Positions 48,348-63,876 of a stretch of 64,000 nucleotides of DNA are shown here, piece after piece. Every line of letters begins with the position of its first letter. Position 1 is the stretch's first letter. The notes beneath the pieces were generated by a model, which was not told the origin of the DNA, ran no database searches, and saw only the letters and a program-made list of their open reading frames with translations. This DNA comes from Drosophila miranda (lineage: Eukaryota; Arthropoda; Insecta; Diptera; Drosophilidae), in the NCBI RefSeq assembly GCF_003369915.1, contig NC_046673.1, forward strand, positions 4,014,001 through 4,078,000. The letters run 5' to 3'. The position numbers and the translations under genes were made by a program.

Positions 48348-49244
48348 TAGTGATGTAAATTTGAATGAAAACATCGATGTCGATGTCCATCGATGTTGTC
48401 AAAATCAAACATCGATGTTGGATTGATACATCGGATTTATTCTTCGATGCATCGATGTATGACCGCGAAATCAGGATCTGAAGACACGGCGACAGCCTCT
48501 GATGATTGCGATGGGAAAATTAGTGACAGGCAGTTGTGGTACTGTTTCTGATACGGAGTTTTATTGAACAAATGGATCTCCTTATATAGCTAGCAGTATA
48601 ACTCTTGTTGTATGGGAAGGAACGCACAGGCTCCATGTGAGTGTATTTTTAGATAGGGTGCACTTACTCTGTACGGGGGTTACATTTCAGTGCATTTACT
48701 TAGGTACTTGGCAGCAATAGAGTAAATAGTTTATTGCTTCACCCTTTTTGTTGGGTTCGAGTTTACAAGTGCAATTGTCTATTCTTAGTTGCTAATGTAA
48801 TTTTCGTGTCGTCATATTCATTGACATGAAGTTACATGGACAATTGTATTTATGAGTATTTGTGTATGAGATTGTACTGTATATTCTGTAATATTAATAA
48901 GGTATATGTCTGTGACTGAACAGTACTCTTCATACCTTCCCAAACACACAACGGGTTGCCTTCGAATGATGTTAACGGCGTTCGCAGTTTCATATTTAAA
49001 CAAATGTATACCATCTATAGTAAATTTGATTCATTTTAAGTCAAATATGTTTACTTTATTTGACATTGCTGTGTTGCTGCTTACAGAAGACAAATACGCA
49101 ATGATTTGAAATTAAACGATCGATGTTTTGCAAAACATCGATGCATCGCTCAACATCGGTACCAGCAAAAACACCGGAAAACATCGGTAAACATCGGCAA
49201 AAAAACATCGATGCTCGATGCAGCGATGGGTTTTTACATCACTA
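48348..49244. mobile_element. Non-autonomous hAT-like transposon, 897 bp
   Basis: Perfect 12-bp terminal inverted repeats (TAGTGATGTAAA at 48348-48359 and its complement at 49233-49244) are flanked by an 8-bp near-duplication: ATCGCTAG at 48340-48347 and ATCGATAG at 49245-49252. An 8-bp target duplication and a TAGTG/CAGTG-type terminus are hallmarks of the hAT superfamily. Both subterminal regions carry clusters of CATCGATG and CATCGGT motifs, as expected for hAT transposase binding sites. No transposase frame exists inside, so it is a deletion derivative or MITE. It lies between the prenyltransferase and helicase genes. Confidence 0.85.
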
Positions 49245-49252
49245 ATCGATAG

Positions 49253-53082
<3,830 letters not shown>

Positions 53083-53579
53083 GACTGCCTTATTATGCAG
53101 CCACCCACACAACAGCCGTAAGAATGACACCAATAACCAATAACAGCAGCAACAACAACAACATCAACATCAACAACACGGACACAAAATGGCAACAATT
53201 ACTGAAGGAAGGAAAGAAAAAGGAAAAACATTAGCAGGAGGAGCACGAGCACGAGCACTCGCTAATAGCTACTCGCTAATCGCCGCTACTCCACACACAC
53301 TCGATAGATAGCTCGTTCGATCGGACATTTTGGTTTCGTTTATCAATCTTAGTTATATTTCCGTCTCACTCAACCTATTCATATTCTCTGTTGGCTGTAT
53401 ATATGTATATGAGCAAGCGGGATGACAGCAGTGCAGAAGCTGCTGCGGCCACACAACATCAACAAAACACGGGGTAAGAGACCGCGAGTGCAGCCGTACA
53501 TAATGCTTTAATAATCGTATACTCTATACATCCCCATTCCATCCATTCCCCCAACCCATTCCAGAGCAGGCGCAACAGT

Positions 53580-53610
<31 letters not shown>

Positions 53611-56600
53611 GAATCTGGAGCAGCACTTTATCATCGCCATCCTCGACCTCCATGATGAGGTAACGAATCAAAAGAAAAACAAAAAGAACGTTGATAATTA
53701 TTAGTTATAGTTTCCCACTCTCGCATGTCCTTTGAATGCTTCGTAACGCTCTCGGTTAAGTAGGGTTTTTTACTTTTCGGAACGCACAGCAGACGCGAAT
53801 CTAAAATGTAATCAAAATTGTTTCATTTGTTTTGTTTTTTAATGTGTAAACGAAAACCAAACCTACACAAACTCACAGACAAACACACACAAATACACAA
53901 ACACCGTTATACCGTTATACCGTTGATAACAAAAGTTATATTCATGTTTAATCATGTACAAAAAACCACAAGAAAGTAACTTTTGTTGTTACTTTTCAAT
54001 GTAATATACATTGGAGGGGGACTTCCCTTTCAACAAAGCCACTTGGTTGGTAGGAAATTAACGGTTTACTTGAAAAACAACAACACCCATACAAACACAG
54101 AAATTTGTAACAAACAGACACACAATTACAACAAAATGAAAACCGATCGAACAGCTCGACCAAAGAATGCAAGGTATAAGGCATATTTTGTCCTAAAAAA
54201 TCAATAATAATAATGAAATGAAATGAAAAACCACAAAAGAAAATAGTTCAGATTTTGGGCAAAGGTTGAGGACAGGCAGCGCTGCTTTGGTAAAAAAAAA
54301 AAAAACAGTATGTAGAAATGGATAAAACAAAATCGAAAGAAACACATGCACACATATACATATACACACACATACAACATACATGTACACGAACACCAAA
54401 GCCAACACGCACGCGTATTACGGTTATCGTTTAGTTCCCGTTTTAAAGGCATATCATATGAAGAAATACCATATGCCCATGCCACCCATTCAAGCTTGAT
54501 TTAATATGAAGATTGCAATACAACAAAAACGCTCATTTTTGAAACGAATTCGATTGTCCAACCAAACCCAAATCCAATCCCAATCCCACAACCAGAACCA
54601 GACCCAACGCCCAAATACTTCCCACAGAACATTCGCCTAAATTAATGATGTTTTTTCAAAAGTTCTATGCAAATACTTGACAAACAAAAACTACCAAGAA
54701 GCAAGAAGAAATTCAAATACAAATTTCAATTTCAACCATTCCAAGTTTAACACGAGATTTGAGTCAAAGAACAGGAAAGAACGTATAAAAAGAAAAGACG
54801 CCACATTCATCCATAAAGACAAGAAAAGCGAAAACGAAGAAAGTATTCGACGAAGACGAGGACAAAGACAAAGAAGAAGAAGTTGTGGAGAATCGAATGA
54901 AAATAATGATAATGATAATACAGTACAGCCAACATAATGCATATTCCAGATTATTCCAATTGAATGATTTTCCTTTAGCCAAATTTATTTGATTTGAAAT
55001 TTTGATTTCGGTTTTCGAGTACGAGTTCGAGTTCGGTTTCGGTTTCGATATCGATTTTTCCTTTCCCGATTTCGAAGAAAAAACAGATCATTAAGAGTTT
55101 CATTGAAGTAGCAGTAAGTGGCGATAGCACCAGTAATACCAGTAATACATAGCTAGCAAGAAACCAGAGTAGAGTGGGCCTTCAGCAGTTGTCGCCTGTC
55201 GTCCAGTAGTAGATGCTGGCGCCTCGATCATCAGCAGCGTCGCCACACCACAGTACACCACAGCACACCATTTTCTACCCACAAATCAGTACAAAAGATG
55301 ACGGAAAGATTTTTTTTTTCATTTAGCCGTAGGACAGAACAGAAACGAAACAAGGGATTATACAACAACAAAAAAGTAAAAGTAGATTAAATGATATACT
55401 ACATGCATACATACAAACATATGTATATTCGTATATATTCGTTAGCCGAACCAAGTTTCCTTGAAACATTTCTCATTTTTAGTCCTCTATATACATAATA
55501 CGTTTCTGTTTAGTAAATAGCAAAAGGGAAATAAGGGCAACCAGAGAGGGAGGAGGGTTAATGATGTGCATAAACACAATATACATTGTACACCTGTATG
55601 TACTACTCGTCTGTATCGAATCGTATCGTATGCCAACACAAGGATCTCTTTGAAAACAACCCACAAACCACAAAATGGGAAGGAAAACTAGATTTTTTAC
55701 AAACAATAGATACTTAGTATCGATCGATGGACGACGGACGGATGGATGGTATAGAAGAGACATTGTTTGGATTATTGATAACGATTCAAATTGTTACCAT
55801 TACATTACATTTCATTTCGTTTCGTTTCGTTACGTTGAGTACTGAATACATTTTGGGGTCTTTTTGAGTTACCGTTTTGAAGGGAGTATAGTACATATAG
55901 ACAGGGTCCACTAAAATACTATTATTATTATTGTTATTATTCTTTGTATGTAGGGAGGATCCTCGAGGACACATATGCCAGGCGTAAGGAAGGTTTTGTT
56001 TTGTATTTTGTATTATTTCTTATTTCTTAATTATTATTTCGATGCAACCGAATTGTGATGATGTGATAGACTTATATAAACAAACAAAAATACAAAAAAT
56101 ACCAATTAATAACCAGTTTAAATGCAGCTTAGCAGAGCAAACCGCTGCAGGAGAATATGAGAATACGAATATGAATATGAATATTAATATGGATATATGT
56201 TATGTATTTGTATTATTGTCGTTGTCGCTAAATAGACAATGTCTGATGGCTATATATATGTATTATGGATGACTTGAGGCAAACATTCTTTTTTGAAGAA
56301 ATAAAACTATAGAGCGCGATATTTGTATTGTATTTATCTATAAGTTGTTGTGTACACACTGCGAGACGGGGAAATCAAACAACAAATGACAAATCACAAA
56401 CAAACAAAACAAAAAAAATCGAAAAACACTAAAACACGAAAAAATGAGAAAAAAAAGAGCAAAAGCCGTTGAAACTGATAAAATTTAAGAGAGTTACTAA
56501 AACTGAAATCCCCGAGTCCCGATTCCCGATCTCCGACCCCCTACTCCCCCCACCAAAAACAAAACAGAAAACGAAATGAAAAAATAACAAAAACAAAAAG

Positions 56601-59104
56601 AAGTTCCAATCCCCAAAATGGATGGGATTTATTGTTGTTGTTATTTCCTTTTTGTATGTTGGGGCACACTCTTCCACCTTGTCTTGATCGCTCTCTCTCT
56701 CTCTCTCTCTCTCTCTTCATCTCCCACTTACTCCGTCAGTCTCTCTCTCTCTCTCGCACTCTCCCAGTCTCCCTAGTCTCTCAATCTTCTTAATGATTTA
56801 TGTATATATACATATGTACATATACAAGGACGATCGTGAATCGCAGATCCATATATACATACATACATACATGCATATATTTTTGAAAGTATAGAAATGC
56901 AACTTTTGAAAAACATTCAACCAAAAAGTATAAAACAACGTAACTAGAACCAAAAACAAATTGAACTCAATCGCCTGCGTGCCGCGTCCTGTCGCGTCAC
57001 GTCGCGTCGTTTCGCCATGTGTTCAGAAAGCTTTCAGAAAGAAAGCACAGAAACACACAAACACAAAGTAAAACACGAGAAATTAAAAGGAAGACCGTTA
57101 TTTCGTTAATTTGTTGTACAACTCTGTTTTGTGTTCGCTGAAACGCATAAATCTAAAATCGTTTCTCCACGCTTTTCGTTTAGTTTTTGCGTTGTAGCTG
57201 TTTGTTTTTACGTTTACGTTTTCTTGATTTTAGTTTCGGTTCAGTTTTCAACAAAAAAATGGAAAAACCAATATATATGTACATATGTGCATGCCTATGC
57301 ATGCAAGCCAGGGCTGCCAGAGCCAGGGCTAAAAAACAAAAAACAAAAAGTGAATTGCATTTACCGTTACGATGCGGAGGTCGCCGCCAGACAGTGCGCG
57401 TCTCGCACAAGTGCCAAAATGCAAAAGAGAACGTGAACAAACTCTCGCACATGCCCACACACAGACGCACATACACACACACACACACACAAGAAACATA
57501 CATACATACATACATAAATGCATAATTACCTAAAAGCATAATTTTAAGCGCCAAAGTTAGGAGTGGCTTGTGAGGGTACTGTACCACATACACTCGATGA
57601 TTAGCAATGGACGCAAGAGCATTAGAAACTGTTGACAGAACAGTGCTGCTTGTTGCATTGTAAGTTATACACACATACATACATACATACATACATACAT
57701 ACGTTATATGAAAATTTGTATTCGGCCATAAATTGAATCAAATTGAAGCGGAAAGCTTACAAGTAACGTCAAAGAGTGGAAGTAAAAAGTAAACCAAAAC
57801 CCATTGTGATACAGCTGCAAAATATAAAGAAAACAAAACACGTTAGAACCTAACGACGATAACAAGATGGTTTTATTGTCATTTACATACTTGTATTTCG
57901 ATAGCGATTCGAAAAAGTAAGCAACCTACTGAGTCGAATCTATTATGAATTCAATCAAAAAACAACAACAAAAAGAACAAGAAAGCCAACAATTTATCCA
58001 AACTTGTTAAAAACATAACAAACAAAAACAAAAACAGAAGAAAGCACACACAGATACTCTGTTGATTTCGAATTTCGAACAATGAAAATAATGGTATGGA
58101 ATGCAATGCAATGGAGAGCGCATGCGCGAATTTTTCTAGATTTTCATTTGTTGTGTTGAGCATTGCAAATTTTATCATCAAGTTGAGGAAAATGCAAACT
58201 CTTAGCCATTTTGAGGTAGCGTGCATTTAGAAGATAGCAACCATATTATACACAAACAAAAACGAAACATGGAGTACGAGTAATTTCGAAATCGTTAGCT
58301 TAAGATTACCACCACATAAATAGATGCAACATGCAACTGGTGGATCGGTGGACAAGTACTCGATTCTATTTGCAATCGATGCAAATTATACTATGAAGAG
58401 CTGAGCAAACATGTTTGAAGTAAATGTTAACAGCTTATAGTTAAGAACCCACAGAACACAAACACACACACACACAGACACATTCACCTATACCTACTTA
58501 TATTTAAACACATTATTATAATAATTATAACAACAAAACATATATGTATACATATATATATATATATGTTCATATACATATACATACATATGTACGAGTA
58601 TGTATGTATTTTATGCAATTCAATGCATATTCGCAAACAGTTGATTCGCCCGCCTCGCCTCGCCTCGAATTCGATTTGGAATTTTGCGAGCAGCATACCG
58701 GAAGCGGAGATAAGGAGAAACTACTGAAGAAGCCTAAATTGTAATCAATTTATCTTATGTACTAGTTATTAGGCAACACGAACACGTACACCCAGCCACG
58801 TACCCTGCCCAAGTCCCAAGTCCCCAGTCCCCAGCCAACAACCAAGCGCCTTTCCCCTAGCCTCCCCCATCCCCACCAGTCGACTAATGTTGAACACAAA
58901 AGCGTATAAAATGCATCAATATGAATATGTAACGATCATGTTTACAGCAAGCAAAATGGATATCTTCTTTGTAATAAACAAAAAAACTAAAAAAAAAAAT
59001 ATCACTTTTAAAACCACAGATTTATTCAATTTTATTTTATATGTGGTTGGGTATTATTATAAATGCTTCCAGATCTATTATTATTCGACGCCAGCAAGTC
59101 GTAG
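53083..59104. other. Long AT-rich region, probable helicase 3'UTR and intergenic
   Basis: A CAG-rich patch at 53580-53620, then about 5 kb of A-rich sequence with TATG/CATA and CA microsatellites and a (CT)n at 56691-56716. Several AATAAA hexamers occur. No frame has conserved protein character. The A-richness and lack of mobile-element signs fit a very long 3'UTR, but the end cannot be placed. Confidence 0.5.
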
Positions 59105-59512
59105 ATGCACACAGTTCAAAAGGTATTGCACGAGAACCCGAGAATGCAAAGACATTATATGTACATGATGTGTGCAAAACGTCTGCTCGTTAATGCCCTG
59201 GCCAGCTCCTACAACAAGTACACAGTCTTTGGTAATGTGCAGCCGATCGCAGTCTCCGATCCCAGAAAATATACTTCAAATATGTTATACTCTTCATGTC
59301 CAAGACATACAATTTGCTATTGTATTACTCGTCATTTCGTTTTGAATTATTCGCTCATGCGAGAAAACCGACTTATTTGTTGTAGAATTCTGGGACCGAC
59401 TCAGCTGCCAGACGAGCTGAACAGAGTAGGTAACGGTCAGAGACGAAGCATAGGTGAAAAGAGAATTGATACCCCGCGCAGAGGGCGTGCGTTATGGAAA
59501 ACCCCGCCATAG
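59105..59512 (+). pseudogene. Possible gene or mobile-element remnant
   Basis: The first 50 codons of this open frame look coding (for example AKRLLVNALASSYNKYTVFG) with balanced composition, unlike the A-rich surroundings. The frame then crosses a stretch resembling an intron (donor-like GTAATG after TTTG, acceptor-like TTGTTGTAG before AATTCTGGGACC). I recognise no family. A related block lies at about 39010-39070. It could be a decayed duplicate or a fragment of a mobile element. Confidence 0.3.
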
Positions 59513-60091
59513 AAGAGCTTTTTGGTCCCTAATGCAACATCTTGGTATTGTACATATATTCTTTGGTGCTACCCTACCATATAGCTTTGCAGCACCATCT
59601 GGTAATCCTGGTGGGACTTAATGCCATTTTGTACAACAAAAATTGGTTGGTTAATGTACCAATAAAGTATAAAGTATGATTGTAACTATTTTAAAGAGAA
59701 TAAGCCTCATATGTTAATAAAATATTATTTTTAATTTAGACTAACTCCCTTCGATTGCAAAATACCCAACACCAGAACCCAACAGAATTTGATGCAACAT
59801 CTCCCCCAGAAGTCTTCGGCTCACGTCTTCTGTGCTAGCGAACGCATATGATTGGGATACGGTTTGACGGAGAATAATTCCAGTTGGACGTGACTGCTTT
59901 TTGGTGCGAGTCGCTAAGCTTCGAAGCCCCCTATTATAATAATATAAAATATAAATGCATCATTGGCGTTCACCAGCACTCGAATACATGACACTGTAAA
60001 GTCGTTGGGTTGGCGTGATTTTGACTACGCCTCGTATATGAGTCAAAAAATTTTTGGATTTTTATTTATTAGAACTGAATAAAAAATGTTT
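59513..60091. other. Intergenic segment, nothing assigned
   Basis: AT-rich to mixed sequence with AATAAA near 59660. It may be repeat-derived, but no end structure was found. Confidence 0.4.
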
Positions 60092-61117
60092 TTATACCCG
60101 ATACTCAAAATGAGTATTGGGGTATATTAGATTTGTGGTAAAAGTGGATGTGTGTAACGTCCAGAAGGAATCGTTTCCGACCCCATAAAGTATATATATG
60201 CTTGATCAGCATCAATAGCCGAGTCGATTGAGCCCTGTCTGTCTGTCCGTCCGTCCGTCTGTCCGTCCCCTTCAGCGCCTAGTGCTCAAAGACTATAAGA
60301 GCTAGAGCAACGATGTTTTGGATCCAGACTTCTGTGATATGTCACTGCTACAAAAATATTTCAAAACTTCGCCCCGCCCACTTCCGCCCCCACAAAGGAC
60401 GAAAATCTGTGGCATCCACAATTTTAAAGATATGAGAAAACCAAAAACGTAGAATTGTAGAGAATGACCATATCTTTAAGACTGCGGAATCTGAATTGGA
60501 TCGTATTATTATTATAGCCAGCATCAAGAAAACAATTTCATTTTTTCTCGCCCTGTCTCTCTCTAACACTCACGTAGCATAGGCGGCTTTGCTTAGAGTA
60601 AAACATTAGCGCCTAGATCTCAGAGACTACAAAAGCTAGAGCAACCAAATTTGGTATCCACACTCCTAATATATCGGACCGAGACGAGTTTGTTTCAAAA
60701 TTTCGCCACACCCCCTTCCGCCCCCGCAAAGGACGAAAATCTGGGGATATTCAAAAATCTCAGAGACTATTAAGGCTAGAGTAACCAAATTTGGTATCCG
60801 CACTCCTGTTAGATGTAACTATAAAACGTGTATCTCAAAATTTCGCCCCACCCCCTTCCGCCCACACAAAGGACGAAAATCTGTTGCATCCACAATATTG
60901 CACATTCGAGAAAACTAAAAACGCAGAACAAATCAATTTGCAGTGGCTACGCAGTGCCCGACGTCACGCTCAGACTGATTTTCTGTCTCTCTCGCACGCA
61001 CTCTTTGTCGTGTCGTTTAATATTAGCGGCGTCTGCCGGAGGAGAGCCATACTGACTTAGTATCGGGTATAACTGTAGAGTTGCGGTCTCCGCAGCAACT
61101 CACAACGTTCCCCCTCG
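60092..61117. mobile_element. DINE-1/ISY-like Helitron, about 1.0 kb
   Basis: The left end TTATACCCGATACTC and the inverted match AGTATCGGGTATAA at 61059-61072 bound the element. The section with GGAATCGTTTCCGACCCCAT, GATCAGCATCA and CCGAGTCGATTGAGCC, followed by CTGTCTGTCCGTCC repeats, is the signature of Drosophila DINE-1/INE-1 Helitrons. A 3' hairpin (GAGTTGC at 61078-61084 with GCAACTC at 61095-61101) sits just before the end, as in Helitrons. Internally, three diverged units share AAAGGACGAAAATCTG (60394, 60728, 60868). No replicase is encoded, so it is non-autonomous. I assign it to the obscura-group ISY/SGM relatives by resemblance only. Confidence 0.8.
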
Positions 61118-61250
61118 TTTTTTTTTACTTCCAGCTTTTAATATTTTTATTATGGAGCCCAGAGTTTGACTGAAATAAAAAATAAAAATACATATAGAAG
61201 TGTTTATATTACTTAGAGTCCTTGTATTAGACATTACCTTGCTTTTGGAA

Positions 61251-62155
61251 TCATTCTCGACAGTATTTTTCGAAAGCAGTCCGCTGTGGCCATGTATCAG
61301 ACATTAACTTGATTGTGAAATCATTTTCGGCAGCTTTCAGCAATACCAACACTTTTTTGGCAACTTCTACCGGATTGGCCGTTTTGCAATCGCTTAGAGT
61401 CATACCAAGCGCTTCACCTACAAACATACCCCTCTTTGGTTTTCTTTCGCCGTGGCCGTTCGAATTCACGGGTCCTGGATTATTCGAGATAAACCCGCCG
61501 TTGCCGTTCGCATCGGAGGTATTGATATGATTGTAGCGCAAATTTAAATTATTAGTATAGAAACTGTCATTAAAGCTGGGTCCATTGCGACCAAAGTTTT
61601 CAATATGAACATGATTATTTGTGATGTTTAATACGTTTTGCGATTGATCAAAGCTTTCGTTACGCTCACGTAATTCTTGACCACGATGGAAACTGTTGCC
61701 CTCGCCAAGCCGCGATTTTCCGATCCGACGAGTGCGTTGTTTTTTGTGAATTTCGTTTTTGCGTACTTTAATGTCGATGTATTCATCTGCGAAAAGAATT
61801 ATTTAATATAAGCATACAAGCTTCGGAGTGTGTTTAATTTTATATAGCGAAAACTAATATAAAATTGGCTTACCCAAGCTCTGCAGTATGATTGTTGAAT
61901 TGAACTTCGTCGTTTTGTTACAAAACTCAGTCTTATGAAGCGTCCGAGATTTAGGTTAGACTATTTGTTCTTTTCTGCAAAGAGAGAAACAGATAGATAG
62001 CATGAGGGGAGAAAACACACAGACGACCAGTAAAATTTCATTTGAATATCGATTTCTGCGTAGGCGCTGCTACAGATAAACGGGCAATCCGAGCTGAGGC
62101 AAATATATCTCTCGCTATCACTGCATTCTTCTCCCATAAGGCTTACTTTGTACAT
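61251..62155 (-). CDS. Unrecognised 200-aa basic, Asn-rich protein; possible UAP56-binding motif
   Basis: Proposed exons: 62155-62147 (ATG TAC AAA, donor GTAAGC), 61931-61874 (acceptor CATAAG after a CTAAC branch-like site, donor GTAAGC) and 61786-61251 (acceptor TTCGCAG). They join in frame to 200 aa. The long exon alone gives 178 in-frame codons with balanced codon use, so coding origin is convincing. The first two junctions are my best reading. Residues near 23-40 read SLDEYIDIKVRKNEIHKK, which loosely resembles the LD-x-YI/I-type motif by which mRNA-export adaptors bind UAP56, followed by an Arg/Lys patch (QRTRRIGKSRLG). The middle is Asn/Gly-rich. A DRE lies 46 bases upstream of the ATG. 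The C-terminus may be frameshifted relative to an ancestral form. Confidence 0.5.
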
Positions 62156-62200
62156 CCAGTTAGTCAGCTAGCAAATTCTAATGTGTGTTGCATGCGAAGA

Positions 62201-62208
62201 TATCGATA
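62201..62208 (-). promoter_or_regulatory. DRE motif TATCGATA upstream of the 200-aa gene
   Basis: A perfect DRE 46 bases upstream of the proposed ATG at 62155. This is the distance expected if transcription starts just inside it with a very short leader, and it supports the gene model. Confidence 0.5.
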
Positions 62209-63742
62209 GGTGATACCCCATAGAAGCGGTGAGGAGGAAAGAAGTTTGAACAGAGCGGCAAGGCCAAAATTTAAGGGGAAAAGGTTAGCGAAGAGTGGCG
62301 CCACCTGGTCCTGGAGAGTGAGAGTTCCGCGCGCTCTCCGGAGCCGTTAGGAGAGAGGATTTCCGATCTCATCCCATAACGGAGTCCCGAAGCCAACTCA
62401 CCCACACCCCAAAGAAAGAGAGCCGCCAGCAGCCCGAATCAGGCCATGCCCTTGAACCTAGTTCAAGGGCGATAGAAAAGAGCGATGGGGATCAGCGGCC
62501 CAGGAGCATCATACAGAGCAGCTAAGCAAAGAGGGGGTTCAGAGTAAAAATTTCCCGCAACGGAGGAGCATGCGCGCCGGTTGACGGAGAAAGTGCCGTG
62601 ATTTTTTAGTTTTGAAAGAAAAAGTGAGTGGGATGAGGATAGAGTAGTGGCCATCACCCGATAAAAAGATAAATAAATCTGTGATTCCAGGGGATCAAGA
62701 TCAGTGAAACACCAGGAACTTTAGAGGTGACCAGCGGGACGGAAAGTAGACCCAGAAAGCACAAGAGTGAGTCCGCTCCAAAGGGGGAGTAAAGAAACCC
62801 CAAATTTATTCTTTTCATTGGCAAATCCATAGGGAATAGGTGACAGCTCCGCCATCCTGGCTTGCTTTTTGCTGGTCTCGAAGAAACTATCCCGGCCACG
62901 TAGTGCGGGTCCCTCGCCCATTTAGGGAGAGAGAAAAAATCATCAATTAACATATTTACTCCCTTTATTTATTTTTGTTAGACGTCTCCATTTATATGTA
63001 TATGTTAATCCCCTAATTTAAGTCCGTCCATATCTATTTATATATGTAACTTATTTATTTTTATTATATATATTATTCCTATTTATCTATTTATTTATTA
63101 ACCGCCCGTAATGATAAGATGAAGGGGGAATGAATAGGCAGGCTTAGTTTAGCAATGTAAAAGTAGGAAATTAACGTGAAAATTATAAGAAAGAAAATGA
63201 ATTGCTAATCGTTTCGTATGGGGGGAAGAGGAGCCACAGCATCGGGAGGGTAAGGCTGCTGCACATGGCAGGGAGATCCAGAACGTTGTGATTCGGATCT
63301 CAGGTAGGGTGGGTACGTCAGAGGTAAAAAAAATCGACACCTCGACCTGGTCCACGTCTGTGTTGAAGGAAGTTACTGTAATATTGTTTGTCGATTAGAG
63401 TCCGTTTGCAGTTTTTTTTTGTCGGTTACTTTTGTTGTTTCAATTTGTTCGAGATGTCCAATTAGTTGGTGTATTGTGCGACCTGAGGGCTTGGGAAGTA
63501 CCCAGCCCTGGGATGACTGGCTAGAAAACAGAGGTTCGTAACATGTGATATGACATTGTCATAGCTAAACATCGATGTTCGTCCCAAGCAATCGATGTTT
63601 ATAGTGGGACGATAGTGGCATCGATGTTTCTCCACCTCTATTTATGAACGACAAATCCAACACTAAGAGAAATGGTGTAGAAAAATTGTTCGGCAAAATT
63701 TTAAGCATAGAAATATCGTAGATTCGGAAGTGACGGGCGAAA
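62209..63742. other. Unassigned intergenic region, probably partly repeat-derived, and promoter of the last gene
   Basis: 62.2-62.9 kb is GC-balanced and unlike neighbouring intergenic sequence. 62.95-63.12 kb is a TTTATT/TATATA-rich tract. No terminal repeats or protein frames could be established. From about 63568 to 63630 there are three CATCGATG-type motifs just upstream of the ATG at 63743. Confidence 0.4.
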
Positions 63743-63876
63743 ATGAGCCACGCGATGCCATCAATGTTTCCCCTGCATCCCAAAATCGATGAGCAAGTGG
63801 CTCTGGCTTTTTCCGCCAACGAAGATGAGGAAGAGCAGCACATTCAGAAGGTCCAGAATGCCTTTCTATACTATGG
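63743..63876 (+). CDS. First coding exon of a gene leaving the window; possible carnosine N-methyltransferase (CARNMT1) homologue
   Basis: ATG at 63743 opens 44 codons plus two bases before a strong donor (GTGAGTG at 63877). The peptide is acidic in the middle (ANEDEEEQHIQ) and ends VQNAFLYYG, resembling the EREHF-x-KI-x-NAFRYYG stretch near the N-terminus of CARNMT1-type methyltransferases as I recall it. The remainder lies beyond 64000, so the family call rests on about 15 residues and is tentative. The first-exon call itself is stronger, because the leader, ATG and donor are all well formed. Confidence 0.4.

Noticed and set aside
61874-61974. Acceptor TTTGCAG at 61975 as the start of the second exon of the 200-aa gene
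   Set aside because: All three frames meet a stop soon after this acceptor. The CATAAG acceptor at 61932 restores the frame. The 61974 exon would only work as untranslated leader, with no ATG in the right frame afterwards.
62285-62310. TGGCGCCACC resembling a retroelement primer-binding site
   Set aside because: No terminal repeat, polypurine tract or gag/pol-like frame was found nearby, so a 10-base match is not enough.
63568-63630. CATCGATG motifs as a second hAT element end
   Set aside because: No TAGTGATG terminus or 8-bp duplication was found around them; more likely DRE-like promoter motifs.
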